Assembly: GCF_000766945.1 (NCBI RefSeq)
Contig: NZ_KN266208.1
Span: 98,604 to 162,603 of the forward strand
Reading direction: 5' to 3'
Source of the DNA: Cellvibrio mixtus subsp. mixtus J3-8
GTDB taxonomy: Bacteria > Pseudomonadota > Gammaproteobacteria > Pseudomonadales > Cellvibrionaceae
Length of the DNA: 64,000 nt
This document shows positions 8,589 through 17,622 of this stretch, piece after piece. How positions within the stretch are numbered: position 1 is the first letter of the stretch; each line of letters begins with the position of its first letter. The position numbers and the translations under genes were made by a program. The notes under the pieces are model-generated. The model did no database searches and was not told the origin of the DNA. It saw nothing but the letters and a program-made list of their open reading frames with translations.

Positions 8589-11261
8589 TTACATCTTGAA
8601 GCTTACGCCCAACATATAGCGAGCTTCGCCCTCGAAACTCCAGGCAGGGAAGCCTTCTTTCAAATCCACTTTCACATCAGAACTAGCCGGTGCCGTACCT
8701 TTCTGAATACTGTCTTCTTCAGTTAAGTTAACACCTTCCAATGACAGGCGAATGGAGTCGGTAATGTTCCAACCTAAACTCAAATCCAGGCTGCCATACG
8801 ACTCATGCATACGGTTGCCATAAAACTTCTGGCCTTCACGAATCAGGAACTCTGAACGCCAGTTATATGCCAAACGAGCAGAGAACTCATCATTTTCCCA
8901 GTAAGTTACAGCATTCACTGTATGCTTGGATGAATCAGAGAACAATGGCAAATTATCCGGGAAAGCTGATGTTGGAGATGAACCATCCGCATAAGTATAG
9001 TTTGCAGCTACACCAAATCCATTATCCCACGCATGAAGCGCCTGCAATTCAATACCTTCAATCTCAGCGCCTGAACCATCAGCGGCAGAAGCAATAGCCC
9101 AGTCATCCACTTTCGAGTCATTGAGTAAACCGACTTTTTGGTTTTGTTTCAAATTAATAACAGTGACGTTACTGAAATCTTTGATGAAGTATGTAGCAGA
9201 CAACATATTTGAATCACCGTAGTACCATTCAACGCCGAAGTCAGCTTGCGACGCTTTTACGGGTTTCAGTGATACATTACCGGTAAATAATGCTTCATTC
9301 CCCAACGTACCATCATTCACACCGATTTGAGTGGTGTTAGCAAACAGGTTTTCGTAATTCGGGCGAGACAATGCCTGGGATAAAGAGGTACGCAATTTCA
9401 GATCATCAGTTAAATCAAAACTTACGTTCAGGCTTGGCAGTACGTCGCGGTAAGAATCGCTTTTGCTAGACATTGCATTGGCATAGCCATTTGCGTCATA
9501 ACCGGTTGTGCCTTTCTTGGTGACATCCCATGCATGGTAATCAGAGGAAATATCAGTACTTACATAGCGAACACCGAGGTTACCTTTGATGGAATCGGTA
9601 CCGAAATTCAACATTACATAAGCAGCATCATTTTGCTCTTCAAGATTCACTTCTGCCGAATTGTCGACAGTGTGTGTAGTCAGCACTGATTTTGCCTTAC
9701 CCATCATGGCTGATACATTTGGCTTGGGCAATTTAAAGCCATTACCTGCCGGCAATTGATCATTAGTCCAGAAATCTGTTGGCAAGCCATCATACTTCGC
9801 GTTATTTGCATAAATAAACTGCGTAGAATTAACTTCGTGATCAGCAGAAGATACTCCTACTTTTATCGACTCTACCGCACCCAATTCCAAATGGAATTCA
9901 GCGTTCAAGCGGATAAAATCTTCCTGATCTGAACGTGGACCACCTTTTAATGACCAACCTTCCGGACCCCATCCTTTACCTGCAGGGCCACGATCAGCCT
10001 GATCTTTTGTACTGATATCAAGAAGGGTCCAATCAGCAACGGTAAACGACTTCTTGGCAGTGTTTACTTTGTAGGTATCGCCAGTAGCATCAAAAATACC
10101 GTCATAACCACCGGTTTTATTAACCATTGACCAACCGTAGTTAGCTGTTAATGTTGTTCCACCATCAGACTCGGTAGTACCAATCAAACCATCAACTGTT
10201 ACGTCATCGTTTGCAAACTTGAAGTCGGCAGTAGTGGTTTTGGAATCCATACTTGATTCACGAACCCAGGTCTGGGCCCAGGCGTTTACATCATTCCAAC
10301 CAGTTCCGCCTTTTCTTTCCCAATAGGTACATGTACCGGCAGCATTAGTAGACTTGCAATCCCCGCTTGGGAACAGGAACAACGAGGTGTTATCGTTGTT
10401 TGCTTCTGATTCCAGGTACATATGGTCCAAACCAAATGTCCACTCTTCTGTTGGTTTGAATTGTACCGATGCATTGACAGCAGTATTTTCACGATCCTGA
10501 TGGAACGCAGAAGGAGCCACACTACCACCCCAACCTAATAATACTTCTGTACCTGCACGAACATAGTCAGCTTTCTTAATAGCGCCAGAAACTAACACAC
10601 CGAAAGTTTCATCATCATTTTTGTAGCTGTATAACCCGGAAACTTCCGGATCAAATTCTTCAGATATGCTGCCATAACCAGCTTTTACGCCAGCAAATAC
10701 AGTATTAGCATCCAAATCAAGAGGTTTACGGCTTTCTACAATAACAGTGCCGCCGATACCACCTTCAGTCAAATCGGCTTGAGATGATTTGTACACCTTA
10801 ATTCCGCCAACCATTTCTGATGGCATCATTCCGTAATAAAATGAACGGTCAATTGATTGCTGATCGAACCAACCGGAAGTAGCAACACTGTGACCATTCA
10901 ACTGGGTGCTTGTATATTGTGACGATGCACCGCGAATAGAAATTTGTTGGCCTTGGCCGAACTGGCGACCTACTGATACACCAGGAATACGCCCCAAGGT
11001 CTCACCCACGTCAGAATCCGGCAATTTACCTACATCTTCAGCCGAAACAGCATCAACAACTGCTGGTGAATCACGCTTTATATCAATTGCATTTTTTAAT
11101 GCACCGCGAATACCGGTAATAACCACTTCTTCCGGCTCCGCTGCATCACCCTGCGCGTTGGCAGTATGAGCAAACCCCATCATTGCGACCGCAGCAACTG
11201 AGCCGAGCATCAATGCACTCTTGTTGGCCAGTTTGATCGCATCACTTAACTTATTACGCAT
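8589..11261 (-). CDS. TonB-dependent outer-membrane receptor, probably for GlcNAc or chitin oligomers
   Basis: An 890-residue outer-membrane receptor. The start at ATG 11261 has a GGGAGA Shine-Dalgarno seven bases upstream. The longer frame to 11384 runs over the promoter and both operators and is rejected. A signal peptide of about 36 residues ends at ANA-QG. A TonB-box-like EEVVITG follows, then a plug domain with DVGKLPDSDVGETLGRIPGVSV and IRGASS, and then a long beta-barrel. The C-terminus is MLGVSFKM, slightly unusual because such barrels normally end in an aromatic residue. Control by the same operator type as the nag operon suggests a chitin-derived ligand; the ligand is inferred, not shown. 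It heads a unit with two halogenase-like genes and a DUF6445 gene. Confidence 0.9.
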   Translation of the reverse strand: MRNKLSDAIKLANKSALMLGSVAAVAMMGFAHTANAQGDAAEPEEVVITGIRGALKNAIDIKRDSPAVVDAVSAEDVGKLPDSDVGETLGRIPGVSVGRQFGQGQQISIRGASSQYTSTQLNGHSVATSGWFDQQSIDRSFYYGMMPSEMVGGIKVYKSSQADLTEGGIGGTVIVESRKPLDLDANTVFAGVKAGYGSISEEFDPEVSGLYSYKNDDETFGVLVSGAIKKADYVRAGTEVLLGWGGSVAPSAFHQDRENTAVNASVQFKPTEEWTFGLDHMYLESEANNDNTSLFLFPSGDCKSTNAAGTCTYWERKGGTGWNDVNAWAQTWVRESSMDSKTTTADFKFANDDVTVDGLIGTTESDGGTTLTANYGWSMVNKTGGYDGIFDATGDTYKVNTAKKSFTVADWTLLDISTKDQADRGPAGKGWGPEGWSLKGGPRSDQEDFIRLNAEFHLELGAVESIKVGVSSADHEVNSTQFIYANNAKYDGLPTDFWTNDQLPAGNGFKLPKPNVSAMMGKAKSVLTTHTVDNSAEVNLEEQNDAAYVMLNFGTDSIKGNLGVRYVSTDISSDYHAWDVTKKGTTGYDANGYANAMSSKSDSYRDVLPSLNVSFDLTDDLKLRTSLSQALSRPNYENLFANTTQIGVNDGTLGNEALFTGNVSLKPVKASQADFGVEWYYGDSNMLSATYFIKDFSNVTVINLKQNQKVGLLNDSKVDDWAIASAADGSGAEIEGIELQALHAWDNGFGVAANYTYADGSSPTSAFPDNLPLFSDSSKHTVNAVTYWENDEFSARLAYNWRSEFLIREGQKFYGNRMHESYGSLDLSLGWNITDSIRLSLEGVNLTEEDSIQKGTAPASSDVKVDLKEGFPAWSFEGEARYMLGVSFKM

Positions 11262-11334
11262 GGTTATTCTCCCGTGACTTGGCATTTTGTGTGTTTTCAT
11301 AATTACTAACTCTTCAACAACGGGCTGATGTTTA

Positions 11335-11346
11335 GACAACGTTGTC
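11335..11346. promoter_or_regulatory. NagR-type operator O2 near the transcription start
   Basis: A perfect GACAACGTTGTC palindrome centred 36 bases downstream of the first operator. It would cover the predicted transcription start of the receptor unit, so two repressor dimers could act together. Confidence 0.72.
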
Positions 11347-11355
11347 GATGAGCCA

Positions 11356-11384
11356 ACACTAGGCCCACAGGACAACGTTGTCAA
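11356..11384 (-). promoter_or_regulatory. Promoter of the receptor-halogenase unit
   Basis: On the minus strand TTGACA (11384-11379), 17 bases, then TAGTGT (11361-11356). As for nagK, the -35 box is part of the operator palindrome. The predicted start is near 11349, giving a leader of about 90 bases. Confidence 0.62.
11371..11382. promoter_or_regulatory. NagR-type operator O1 over the -35 box
   Basis: A perfect GACAACGTTGTC palindrome, identical to the nagK operator at 4482-4493, overlapping the -35 hexamer of the receptor promoter. Confidence 0.75.
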
Positions 11385-11555
11385 TATGTTTGTAAAGCAA
11401 GGTTAACCAAGGTTAATCACAAAAAGCTTTATAACTGTTGTAGAAATTATTTAGAAATCAAGGAATTAGATAATTTGGACGCCAAAACTGTGCAAAAAAT
11501 ATTTTTTGGATGTATTACCCAAAGGATTACCAAAATACACACTATTTTATCTGCC

Positions 11556-11586
11556 AAAAAAAAAGCCGCGATATCGCGGCTTTTTT
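11556..11586 (-). terminator. Bidirectional-looking intrinsic terminator downstream of the DUF3014 gene
   Basis: GCCGCG-ATAT-CGCGGC (11565-11580) is flanked by nine As on the left and six Ts on the right, so it can work on either strand. On the minus strand it ends the DUF3014 gene, whose stop is at 11626. The receptor promoter begins about 170 bases farther on. Confidence 0.85.
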
Positions 11587-11625
11587 ACGATTTTGCATTA
11601 CAAACGAATGCCCATTTTCGTATCA

Positions 11626-12474
11626 CTAATTAATAAGTCGTGCTCGCAATTGGCGCAAACTGGCTTTTACACTGCGCGCATTCTCGGGGCCCATACGCAG
11701 CATTAATTTGTGGGTTTGTGGTAATTGCTCAAGTGCGGGATCTGCATATTGGTAAAACACTTTTGGCCTGACTAACAACAAGTCGCCATTGGCATCCGGA
11801 GCGGCCAACAGGTTATCGATTGCAGCGATCAATACACTATGGAAATTCGGCTTTTTCAATCCGAGTTCGCTAAATGCTTCTTTCAATAAAGGATAAAAAC
11901 GACGATATACAGCCACCGCAGCATCACTGTCAATTAATGACAAGGTAGTCACATAAGGTTCATAGCGCTGGTAGTTTTTGGGGGAAACACGCTCCTGATC
12001 GGCGGCGGTCCCCTCCACCATTACCGAGAAAGTTTCGGTAATGAATGGCGGTGCGGGTGAAACGACCGGGCGATATTCATGAATGACCTTACCTTCTGCA
12101 ATATTGTTCACTGCCAACACAAATTTGCGGAGCACTTCTTGAGGAACCAGTAATTGCAATAATCCCTCGCCACGGAGTTGTTGCAGGGCCGCAAGTACAC
12201 TGGTGTCACTATCATTCAAATGTGGCAACGGTTCTACCTCCGCTGCAACAGGCTGGGGAGGCGTGTATTCCACAATCGCTGCCGTAGAAGCGGCAATACT
12301 ACTGGTGGCAACAGCCTGGGGCGCGACCGCCACAGGGGAGGTTACAGTGTGGGATGGTGCAGGTGCGTCGTCCCGCAAGAAATAAAATGCAGCAGCCGCC
12401 ACGATGGCCACCAGCACTATAATACCGATGAGAGGGCCGGAAGAACTTTGTCGCGGTTGGTAATCGTCACGCAT
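11626..12474 (-). CDS. DUF3014 family membrane-anchored protein
   Basis: A 282-residue protein with a short polar N-terminus, one membrane segment (about residues 15-34, GPLIGIIVLVAIVAAAAFYFL), an Ala/Pro-rich linker and a periplasmic domain of about 190 residues of the DUF3014 type (HLNDSDTSVLAAL, LRKFVLAVNNIAEGKV, RYEPYV, VYRRFYPLLKEAFSELG). No enzymatic motif is evident and the function is unknown. The start at ATG 12474 has AAGGG eight bases upstream; the two extra in-frame codons before it begin with TTG. It is transcribed divergently from cti and ends at its own terminator. Confidence 0.8.
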   Translation of the reverse strand: MRDDYQPRQSSSGPLIGIIVLVAIVAAAAFYFLRDDAPAPSHTVTSPVAVAPQAVATSSIAASTAAIVEYTPPQPVAAEVEPLPHLNDSDTSVLAALQQLRGEGLLQLLVPQEVLRKFVLAVNNIAEGKVIHEYRPVVSPAPPFITETFSVMVEGTAADQERVSPKNYQRYEPYVTTLSLIDSDAAVAVYRRFYPLLKEAFSELGLKKPNFHSVLIAAIDNLLAAPDANGDLLLVRPKVFYQYADPALEQLPQTHKLMLRMGPENARSVKASLRQLRARLIN

Positions 12475-12676
12475 ACTCAATACCCTTTTTAATTGGCGTT
12501 TTTTACATAGAAAATAATCGAGCGGAATTATGGCTTAATCGCCCCGCAGGTGACAGCCCCAAGCCTAACCAGTTCCACTTTTATCAATTTCCCAAAAGCG
12601 CTCACGACGCTATTTTGCATAAGTCAGTTAGACTGCAATCATGATTAATTATTACGGTTGCCCGGTAAGGAACATT

Positions 12677-15070
12677 ATGAAAACCACGGTATGGGTAAAG
12701 TTGAATAAACTCACCAGCCAATTAAGGCCCGCCAGCCTTGGGATTATCGCGTTGATGATCGCCAGTTGTGCAAGTATCTCCAGCTCCGAGTGGGACAAAC
12801 TCTACGGACCAGCCAACCCCAGGGAAGTACCACCTGCCCTGTCGACGGCCAAACTGGCGGCGGCAAAGCTGACCTATTACCAACATACCCGCCCCATCCT
12901 GGAGCAGCGCTGTGTCGTCTGCCATGCTTGCTATGATGCTCCCTGCCAACTCAAACTCGAAGCCTACGAGGGCTTGCTGCGCGGCGCAAATCCGGAAAAA
13001 GTCTATGATGGTACGCGGCTCCTGGGGGCTAACCTGACCCGGCTATTTGAGGATGCGCAAACGACTGCCGAATGGCGTGCCAAAAAATTCCATCCCGTTA
13101 TTAACGAACGAGAAAACACCAAACAAGCCAATATTGATGCCGGTGTAATGGCACAAATCCTGAAATTAAAGCAGGAGCATCCCTTGCCGCAAGACGCTGT
13201 ATTGCCCGATAGTTTTGATTTCAATCTAAACCACAACCAATCCTGTTCCAATATCGAAAATTTCAATGGATTTGTCCAAAGAGCACCGCTTTGGGGAATG
13301 CCTTATGGTTTGCCAGGGCTGAATGCCAAAGAATATAAAATGACGATGGATTGGCTGGCGCAAGGCGCACCGATGGGGCAACCAACGTCGATACCCGCCA
13401 AAGTTCAAAATCAAGTTGCACTCTGGGAAACGTTTTTGAATGGCGATTCACTTAAGGAACAACTGGTCAATCGCTACATTTATGAGCATCTTTTTTTAGC
13501 GCAATTGTATTTTGCTGAAGCACCGCGAAGTTATTTCCGACTAATTCGCTCGGCCACGCCCCCGGGCCAACCGATTCAACGCATCAGCACATCGCGCCCC
13601 TTTGATGATCCTAATGTACCGCGTGTTTATTATCGTTTATGGCAAGATCCGTCCAGTGTAGTTGCCAAAACCCACATGCCTTACGCATTGGGAAAGAAGC
13701 GTATGGACGATTGGAAAGCGCTTTTTTATAGCGGTGATTATGTAGTCACACAATTACCTTCTTATATGCCTGAAACTGCCGCCAATCCTTTTGTGACCTT
13801 TGCGGAGTTACCAACCAACGCACGTTATCGTTTTATGCTGAACGAAGCGCAATTTACCATCATGAATTTTATTAAAGGTCCGGTATGTCGCGGCCAGGTT
13901 GCACTGAATGTTATCCAGGATCATTTCTGGGTATTTTTCCTTGCACCGGAAACACAGGATACCAAAGGCATGGAAAAATTCCTGGCCGATAACAGCAAGC
14001 ACCTGCAATTACCGGCCAGCGCGGGTAATACCTTTTTACCGCTGAGCAACTGGTTAAAATACTCTGAATTACAAAAAGAATATCTCAATTCCAAAGCGCA
14101 CTTTGTCAATCAAGTTGTCGATGAAGAGCGCGGGTTGGGTTTGAATGTGATCTGGAATGGCGATAAGGGCACCAATCCCAACGCAGCACTGACGATTTTC
14201 CGCCACAGCGACAGCGCGAGTGTGCATCAGGGTTTGATCGGCCAACCCCCCAAAACTGCATGGGTGATTGGTTATCCTTTGCTGGAACGAATTCATTATT
14301 TGCTAGTGGCAGGCTTTGATGTGTATGGCAATGTTTCGCACCAATTACTCAGCCGCTTATATATGGATTTTTTGCGTATTGAAGGCGAGATGAATTTTGT
14401 CACGCTGCTGCCCCAAAAAGCGCAACACCAGGAAATGGCATTTTGGTATCGCGATGCCGAATCGGCAGTGCAAACGTATGTGGATCTTTATATCAATCAA
14501 TTAAAAGAAAAGAACAATATCAATTTCCAAAGCGATAATCCCAAACTGGAGCTCTACCAAAAATTGCAACAACACTTGGGTAATGCCAGCAAATCTCCAC
14601 ATAACATCCGCGCAACAGCGTTGAATAACGAACAATTGGCACTTTATGAAAAATTGCAGAGCACCCGTGGAACAGCGATCAGCTTCTTGCCGCAAACGAC
14701 AGTGATCGAAATTCCCGGCAAAGGTTTGTTTACGCTGATCCACAATAATGCCTACAGCAATCTTTCGTCTTTATTTGGCGAAGATAAACGGCACATTCCG
14801 GCAGAAGATAATTTGACAATTGCACGCGGTGTCATCGGGAATTATCCGAACAGCTTTTTGCGCGTTGAAAACCGGTCGCTGGATGCATTTGTAACCCAAT
14901 TCCAAGCCATGGCTTCAGAGGCAGATTATCGCGCTTTACTTGATAACTATGGCATCCGGCGCAGCAACCCGGATTTCTGGGCGTTCAGCGACCATGTGCA
15001 TGAGCTTTATTTCCGTAACCAACCGAAAGAGGCCGCGATTCTGGATTACAACCGGCTGGAAAACCGCTAA
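12677..15070 (+). CDS. cti: Fatty acid cis/trans isomerase, heme-binding lipoprotein-like
   Basis: Cti converts cis- to trans-unsaturated fatty acids in membrane phospholipids, a rapid response to solvents and heat in Pseudomonas and relatives. It acts in the periplasm. This copy is 797 residues from ATG 12677, which has AAGGA six bases upstream; a longer frame from 12641 lacks one. The N-terminal hydrophobic segment ends in LMIASC, a possible lipobox, whereas textbook Cti has a cleaved signal peptide. A c-type heme motif, CVVCH, lies just behind in RPILEQRCVVCHACYDAPC. The rest is the long CTI domain, with characteristic stretches such as QRISTSRPFDDPNVPRVYYR and THMPYALG. It is a single-gene unit on the plus strand. 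Confidence 0.92.
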   Translation: MKTTVWVKLNKLTSQLRPASLGIIALMIASCASISSSEWDKLYGPANPREVPPALSTAKLAAAKLTYYQHTRPILEQRCVVCHACYDAPCQLKLEAYEGLLRGANPEKVYDGTRLLGANLTRLFEDAQTTAEWRAKKFHPVINERENTKQANIDAGVMAQILKLKQEHPLPQDAVLPDSFDFNLNHNQSCSNIENFNGFVQRAPLWGMPYGLPGLNAKEYKMTMDWLAQGAPMGQPTSIPAKVQNQVALWETFLNGDSLKEQLVNRYIYEHLFLAQLYFAEAPRSYFRLIRSATPPGQPIQRISTSRPFDDPNVPRVYYRLWQDPSSVVAKTHMPYALGKKRMDDWKALFYSGDYVVTQLPSYMPETAANPFVTFAELPTNARYRFMLNEAQFTIMNFIKGPVCRGQVALNVIQDHFWVFFLAPETQDTKGMEKFLADNSKHLQLPASAGNTFLPLSNWLKYSELQKEYLNSKAHFVNQVVDEERGLGLNVIWNGDKGTNPNAALTIFRHSDSASVHQGLIGQPPKTAWVIGYPLLERIHYLLVAGFDVYGNVSHQLLSRLYMDFLRIEGEMNFVTLLPQKAQHQEMAFWYRDAESAVQTYVDLYINQLKEKNNINFQSDNPKLELYQKLQQHLGNASKSPHNIRATALNNEQLALYEKLQSTRGTAISFLPQTTVIEIPGKGLFTLIHNNAYSNLSSLFGEDKRHIPAEDNLTIARGVIGNYPNSFLRVENRSLDAFVTQFQAMASEADYRALLDNYGIRRSNPDFWAFSDHVHELYFRNQPKEAAILDYNRLENR

Positions 15071-15095
15071 CACGGAGTAAAGGAGTGTCAGGAAA

Positions 15096-15147
15096 TTGCG
15101 ACATAAAGGTAAATACAGTATTCTTTCTAATAATCAATCTCATTTAC
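15096..15147 (+). promoter_or_regulatory. Candidate feoA promoter with Fur-box-like sequence
   Basis: TTGCGA (15096-15101), 17 bases, TATTCT (15119-15124) gives a plausible sigma-70 promoter. AATAATCAATCTCATTTAC at 15129-15147 matches the 19-base Fur consensus at about 12 positions by eye and would cover the transcription start. Iron repression of feoAB is well known, which supports the reading. The stretch also holds inverted repeats (GGTAAATAC at 15108, GTATTTACC at 15157, GAATACTGTA at 15169). Confidence 0.45.
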
Positions 15148-15166
15148 ACCAAAGACGTATTTACCT

Positions 15167-15460
15167 ATGAATACTGTAATATCCCCTGCAACTTCTGCAC
15201 CTGCCCTACGCCTCGATCAATGTGCTAAAGGTGCGCGAGTACGCGTAGTTAATCTGATCGATCAGCCATTGTTTGGCGCACAGGATGAGCACGTGAGTTT
15301 GCGGTTGAAAGAGTTGGGTTTTTTACCCGGGGCTCCATTGAAGGTAATCGGCTTTGGTTTATTGGGTGCAGATCCACTCGCTGTGCAGGTAAATGGGACT
15401 AAATTCGCATTGCGTCGCGCAGAAGCGGCCAAAATTTGTGTAGAACTGATGACCGTATAA
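15167..15460 (+). CDS. feoA: FeoA domain protein of ferrous iron uptake
   Basis: A 97-residue cytoplasmic SH3-like protein. It has the FeoA core GARVRVVNLIDQP followed by VSLRLKELGFLPGAPLKVIGFG and the closing AVQVNGTKFALRRAEAAKICVEL. FeoA supports Fe(II) transport by FeoB. A tail of about 18 residues precedes the domain. It lies 78 bases upstream of feoB on the same strand and behind a candidate Fur site. Confidence 0.93.
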   Translation: MNTVISPATSAPALRLDQCAKGARVRVVNLIDQPLFGAQDEHVSLRLKELGFLPGAPLKVIGFGLLGADPLAVQVNGTKFALRRAEAAKICVELMTV

Positions 15461-15538
15461 ATCTCCACCGGGTAAAACTGATAACCGTATTGAATCCAGT
15501 TGTATAAATTTATTGCTACTGACCGTTAGGAATCCCGC

Positions 15539-17398
15539 ATGTCTGCTGTCCCTATTCGTCTGGCGCTGGTTGGCAACCCCAACTGCGGCAAAACCTCCCT
15601 GTTTAATCGATTAACCGGTGCCCGCGCCAAGGTTGCAAACTATCCTGGTGTGACGGTGGAACGCCGCTCAGGTGTGGTTACTGCGATGGAAAGCCCCGCC
15701 GAATTAGTGGATTTGCCTGGCACTTACAGCCTGTTTGTCACCTCACCCGATGAACAAGTCGCGCGCGATGTCATCCTCGGCAAGCTCGCCGGTGAGCGCC
15801 GCCCGGATTTGCTGGTTGCTGTTGTTGATGCCTGTAACCTGCGCCTGGGCCTGCGTCTGGTGTTAGAGCTGCGCAGCCTGAATCGCCCGATGATTCTCGC
15901 ACTCAATCAAATGGATGAAGCCCGTCGTCGCGGTATTAGCATCAATACCGCCGCACTCTCCCAGGCAATTGGTATTCCGATTATTGAAACTGTCGCGGTT
16001 AATAGGCAGGGCGTTGCCGACCTGCGTGACGCGCTGGATGGTTACACCCGGCAGCCCCCCGTTCCTGCAGGTGAGCAAGTCATTACTCTGAGCGATCGCC
16101 AGGAATCCGTAGAAGCGCTTTATGACCAGATCGAAAGCCTGATAAAACAACACGTGATCCAGCCCGAGGCCATGCCGCGCTGGCAGGATCGGCTGGACGC
16201 ATTAGTGATGCATCCCGTACTGGGCCTGGTAGTTCTCTTCACCACATTGCTGGTAATTTTCCAGGCCGTATTTGCCTGGGCAACCCCCGTAGTAGATTTA
16301 ATCGACGGCGCCTTTGTGGCTTTGGGTGAAGGTGTTGCAACAACCCTGCCTGACGGAATATTGAAAGACTTTATTGTCGATGGCCTCATTGCTGGCGTCG
16401 GTGGTGTATTGGTATTCCTGCCACAAATCCTGATTTTGTTCTTCTTTATCCTCGTGCTTGAAGATACCGGCTACCTGACCCGTGCCGCTTTCCTGTTGGA
16501 TCGCCCAATGCGCGGGCTAGGTTTGTCCGGCCGCTCTTTTATCCCGCTGTTATCCAGCTTTGCCTGTGCCGTTCCCGGCATCATGGCAACCCGGACCATC
16601 GCCGATCCACGTGAACGCTTCATTACCATCATGGTGGCACCGCTGATGACCTGTTCCGCACGCTTGCCGGTTTACGCCTTGATTATCGCCGCGTTTATCC
16701 CGGAGCAAACAGTTTGGGGCATTTTCAACCTGCAAGGCCTGACGTTGTTTGTACTCTATTTTGCCGGCGTGCTCAGCGCGGCATTGATTGCGTGGTTTAT
16801 GCGCCGCCGCGCCGCGCGCGAGGAATTCCCGTTATTACTGGAACTGCCCAGCTACCGCTGGCCAATGGCTTATCACTTGTTAATTGGATTGCGCGAGCGC
16901 GCCTGGATTTTTTTGCGCCGCGTGGGCACCATCATCCTTGCCTTATCGATTGTGCTGTGGTTCCTCGCGACCTTCCCCGGCGCACCGGAAGGCGCAACCC
17001 AACCGGCTATTGATTACAGCTTTGCCGGCCAGCTCGGCCATTTTATGCAGCCATTATTCGCTCCACTCGGATTCAACTGGCAAATGTGTATTGCATTGAT
17101 CCCGGCGATGGGTGCGCGCGAAGTTGCAGTCAGTGCGCTGGCAACTGTTTACGCCGTAGGAGAAGAATCTATTGATGCAGCCTTGGGTGCAACCCTTGCA
17201 GCCAGTTGGTCATTGCCCGTTGCCTACGCTTATCTCGCCTGGTTTGTATATGCACCACAGTGTATTTCGACCATTGCAGTGGTCAAACGGGAGACCAACT
17301 CCGCAAAAGCAACAACCTTCTTTACCATTTATTTGTTTGCGTTGGCGTATTTTGCAGCATGGGCGACTTACCAAATCGCCAGCGCCATTGTGAATTAA
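15539..17398 (+). CDS. feoB: Ferrous iron transporter FeoB
   Basis: A 619-residue inner-membrane Fe(II) transporter with an N-terminal G domain. G1 is GNPNCGKTS at 12-20, G3 is DLPGTYS near 60 and G4 is NQMD near 121. The helical segment linking to the membrane is followed by two gate regions and about eight membrane helices, including SSFACAVPGIMATRTI and the Cys-containing LMTCSARLPVYALI. It is shorter than the 773-residue E. coli protein and fits the short form found in many marine and soil gammaproteobacteria, in which the C-terminal soluble tail is missing. An AGGA Shine-Dalgarno precedes ATG 15539. The next gene starts 25 bases downstream. Confidence 0.96.
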   Translation: MSAVPIRLALVGNPNCGKTSLFNRLTGARAKVANYPGVTVERRSGVVTAMESPAELVDLPGTYSLFVTSPDEQVARDVILGKLAGERRPDLLVAVVDACNLRLGLRLVLELRSLNRPMILALNQMDEARRRGISINTAALSQAIGIPIIETVAVNRQGVADLRDALDGYTRQPPVPAGEQVITLSDRQESVEALYDQIESLIKQHVIQPEAMPRWQDRLDALVMHPVLGLVVLFTTLLVIFQAVFAWATPVVDLIDGAFVALGEGVATTLPDGILKDFIVDGLIAGVGGVLVFLPQILILFFFILVLEDTGYLTRAAFLLDRPMRGLGLSGRSFIPLLSSFACAVPGIMATRTIADPRERFITIMVAPLMTCSARLPVYALIIAAFIPEQTVWGIFNLQGLTLFVLYFAGVLSAALIAWFMRRRAAREEFPLLLELPSYRWPMAYHLLIGLRERAWIFLRRVGTIILALSIVLWFLATFPGAPEGATQPAIDYSFAGQLGHFMQPLFAPLGFNWQMCIALIPAMGAREVAVSALATVYAVGEESIDAALGATLAASWSLPVAYAYLAWFVYAPQCISTIAVVKRETNSAKATTFFTIYLFALAYFAAWATYQIASAIVN

Positions 17399-17423
17399 CC
17401 GCTCATCAACACTGGAGGCAGTT

Positions 17424-17606
17424 ATGTGGCAAAACATCCCGTGGCAAGAAATAGTCGTCGGCGTTTGTGTGCTCGGCGCGGCCATATTCCTGCTGCGACG
17501 CTGGATCTTCCCCGGCAAGAAAGCAGCGGGTTGCGGTGGCTGTAGCGGTTGCGCCAAAACAACAGACTCCGGTTGCAGCACACCCGCAAATAACAGCAAG
17601 TTGTAA
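17424..17606 (+). CDS. Small Cys-rich membrane protein of the feo operon
   Basis: A 60-residue protein with one membrane helix (WQEIVVGVCVLGAAIFLLRRW) and a short tail with CGGCSGCAKTTDSGC. It takes the place of FeoC. Small Cys-rich 'FeoB-associated' proteins of this type are common in Pseudomonas-like genomes; a redox or iron-sulfur sensing role is only inferred. GGAGG precedes the ATG, and the gene is followed at once by a terminator, which closes the three-gene operon. Confidence 0.8.
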   Translation: MWQNIPWQEIVVGVCVLGAAIFLLRRWIFPGKKAAGCGGCSGCAKTTDSGCSTPANNSKL

Positions 17607-17622
17607 CGCGGAATTATTCGGT

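Noticed and set aside
11262-11384. N-terminal extension of the receptor gene
   Set aside because: It covers both operators and the promoter; the signal peptide and Shine-Dalgarno point to ATG 11261.
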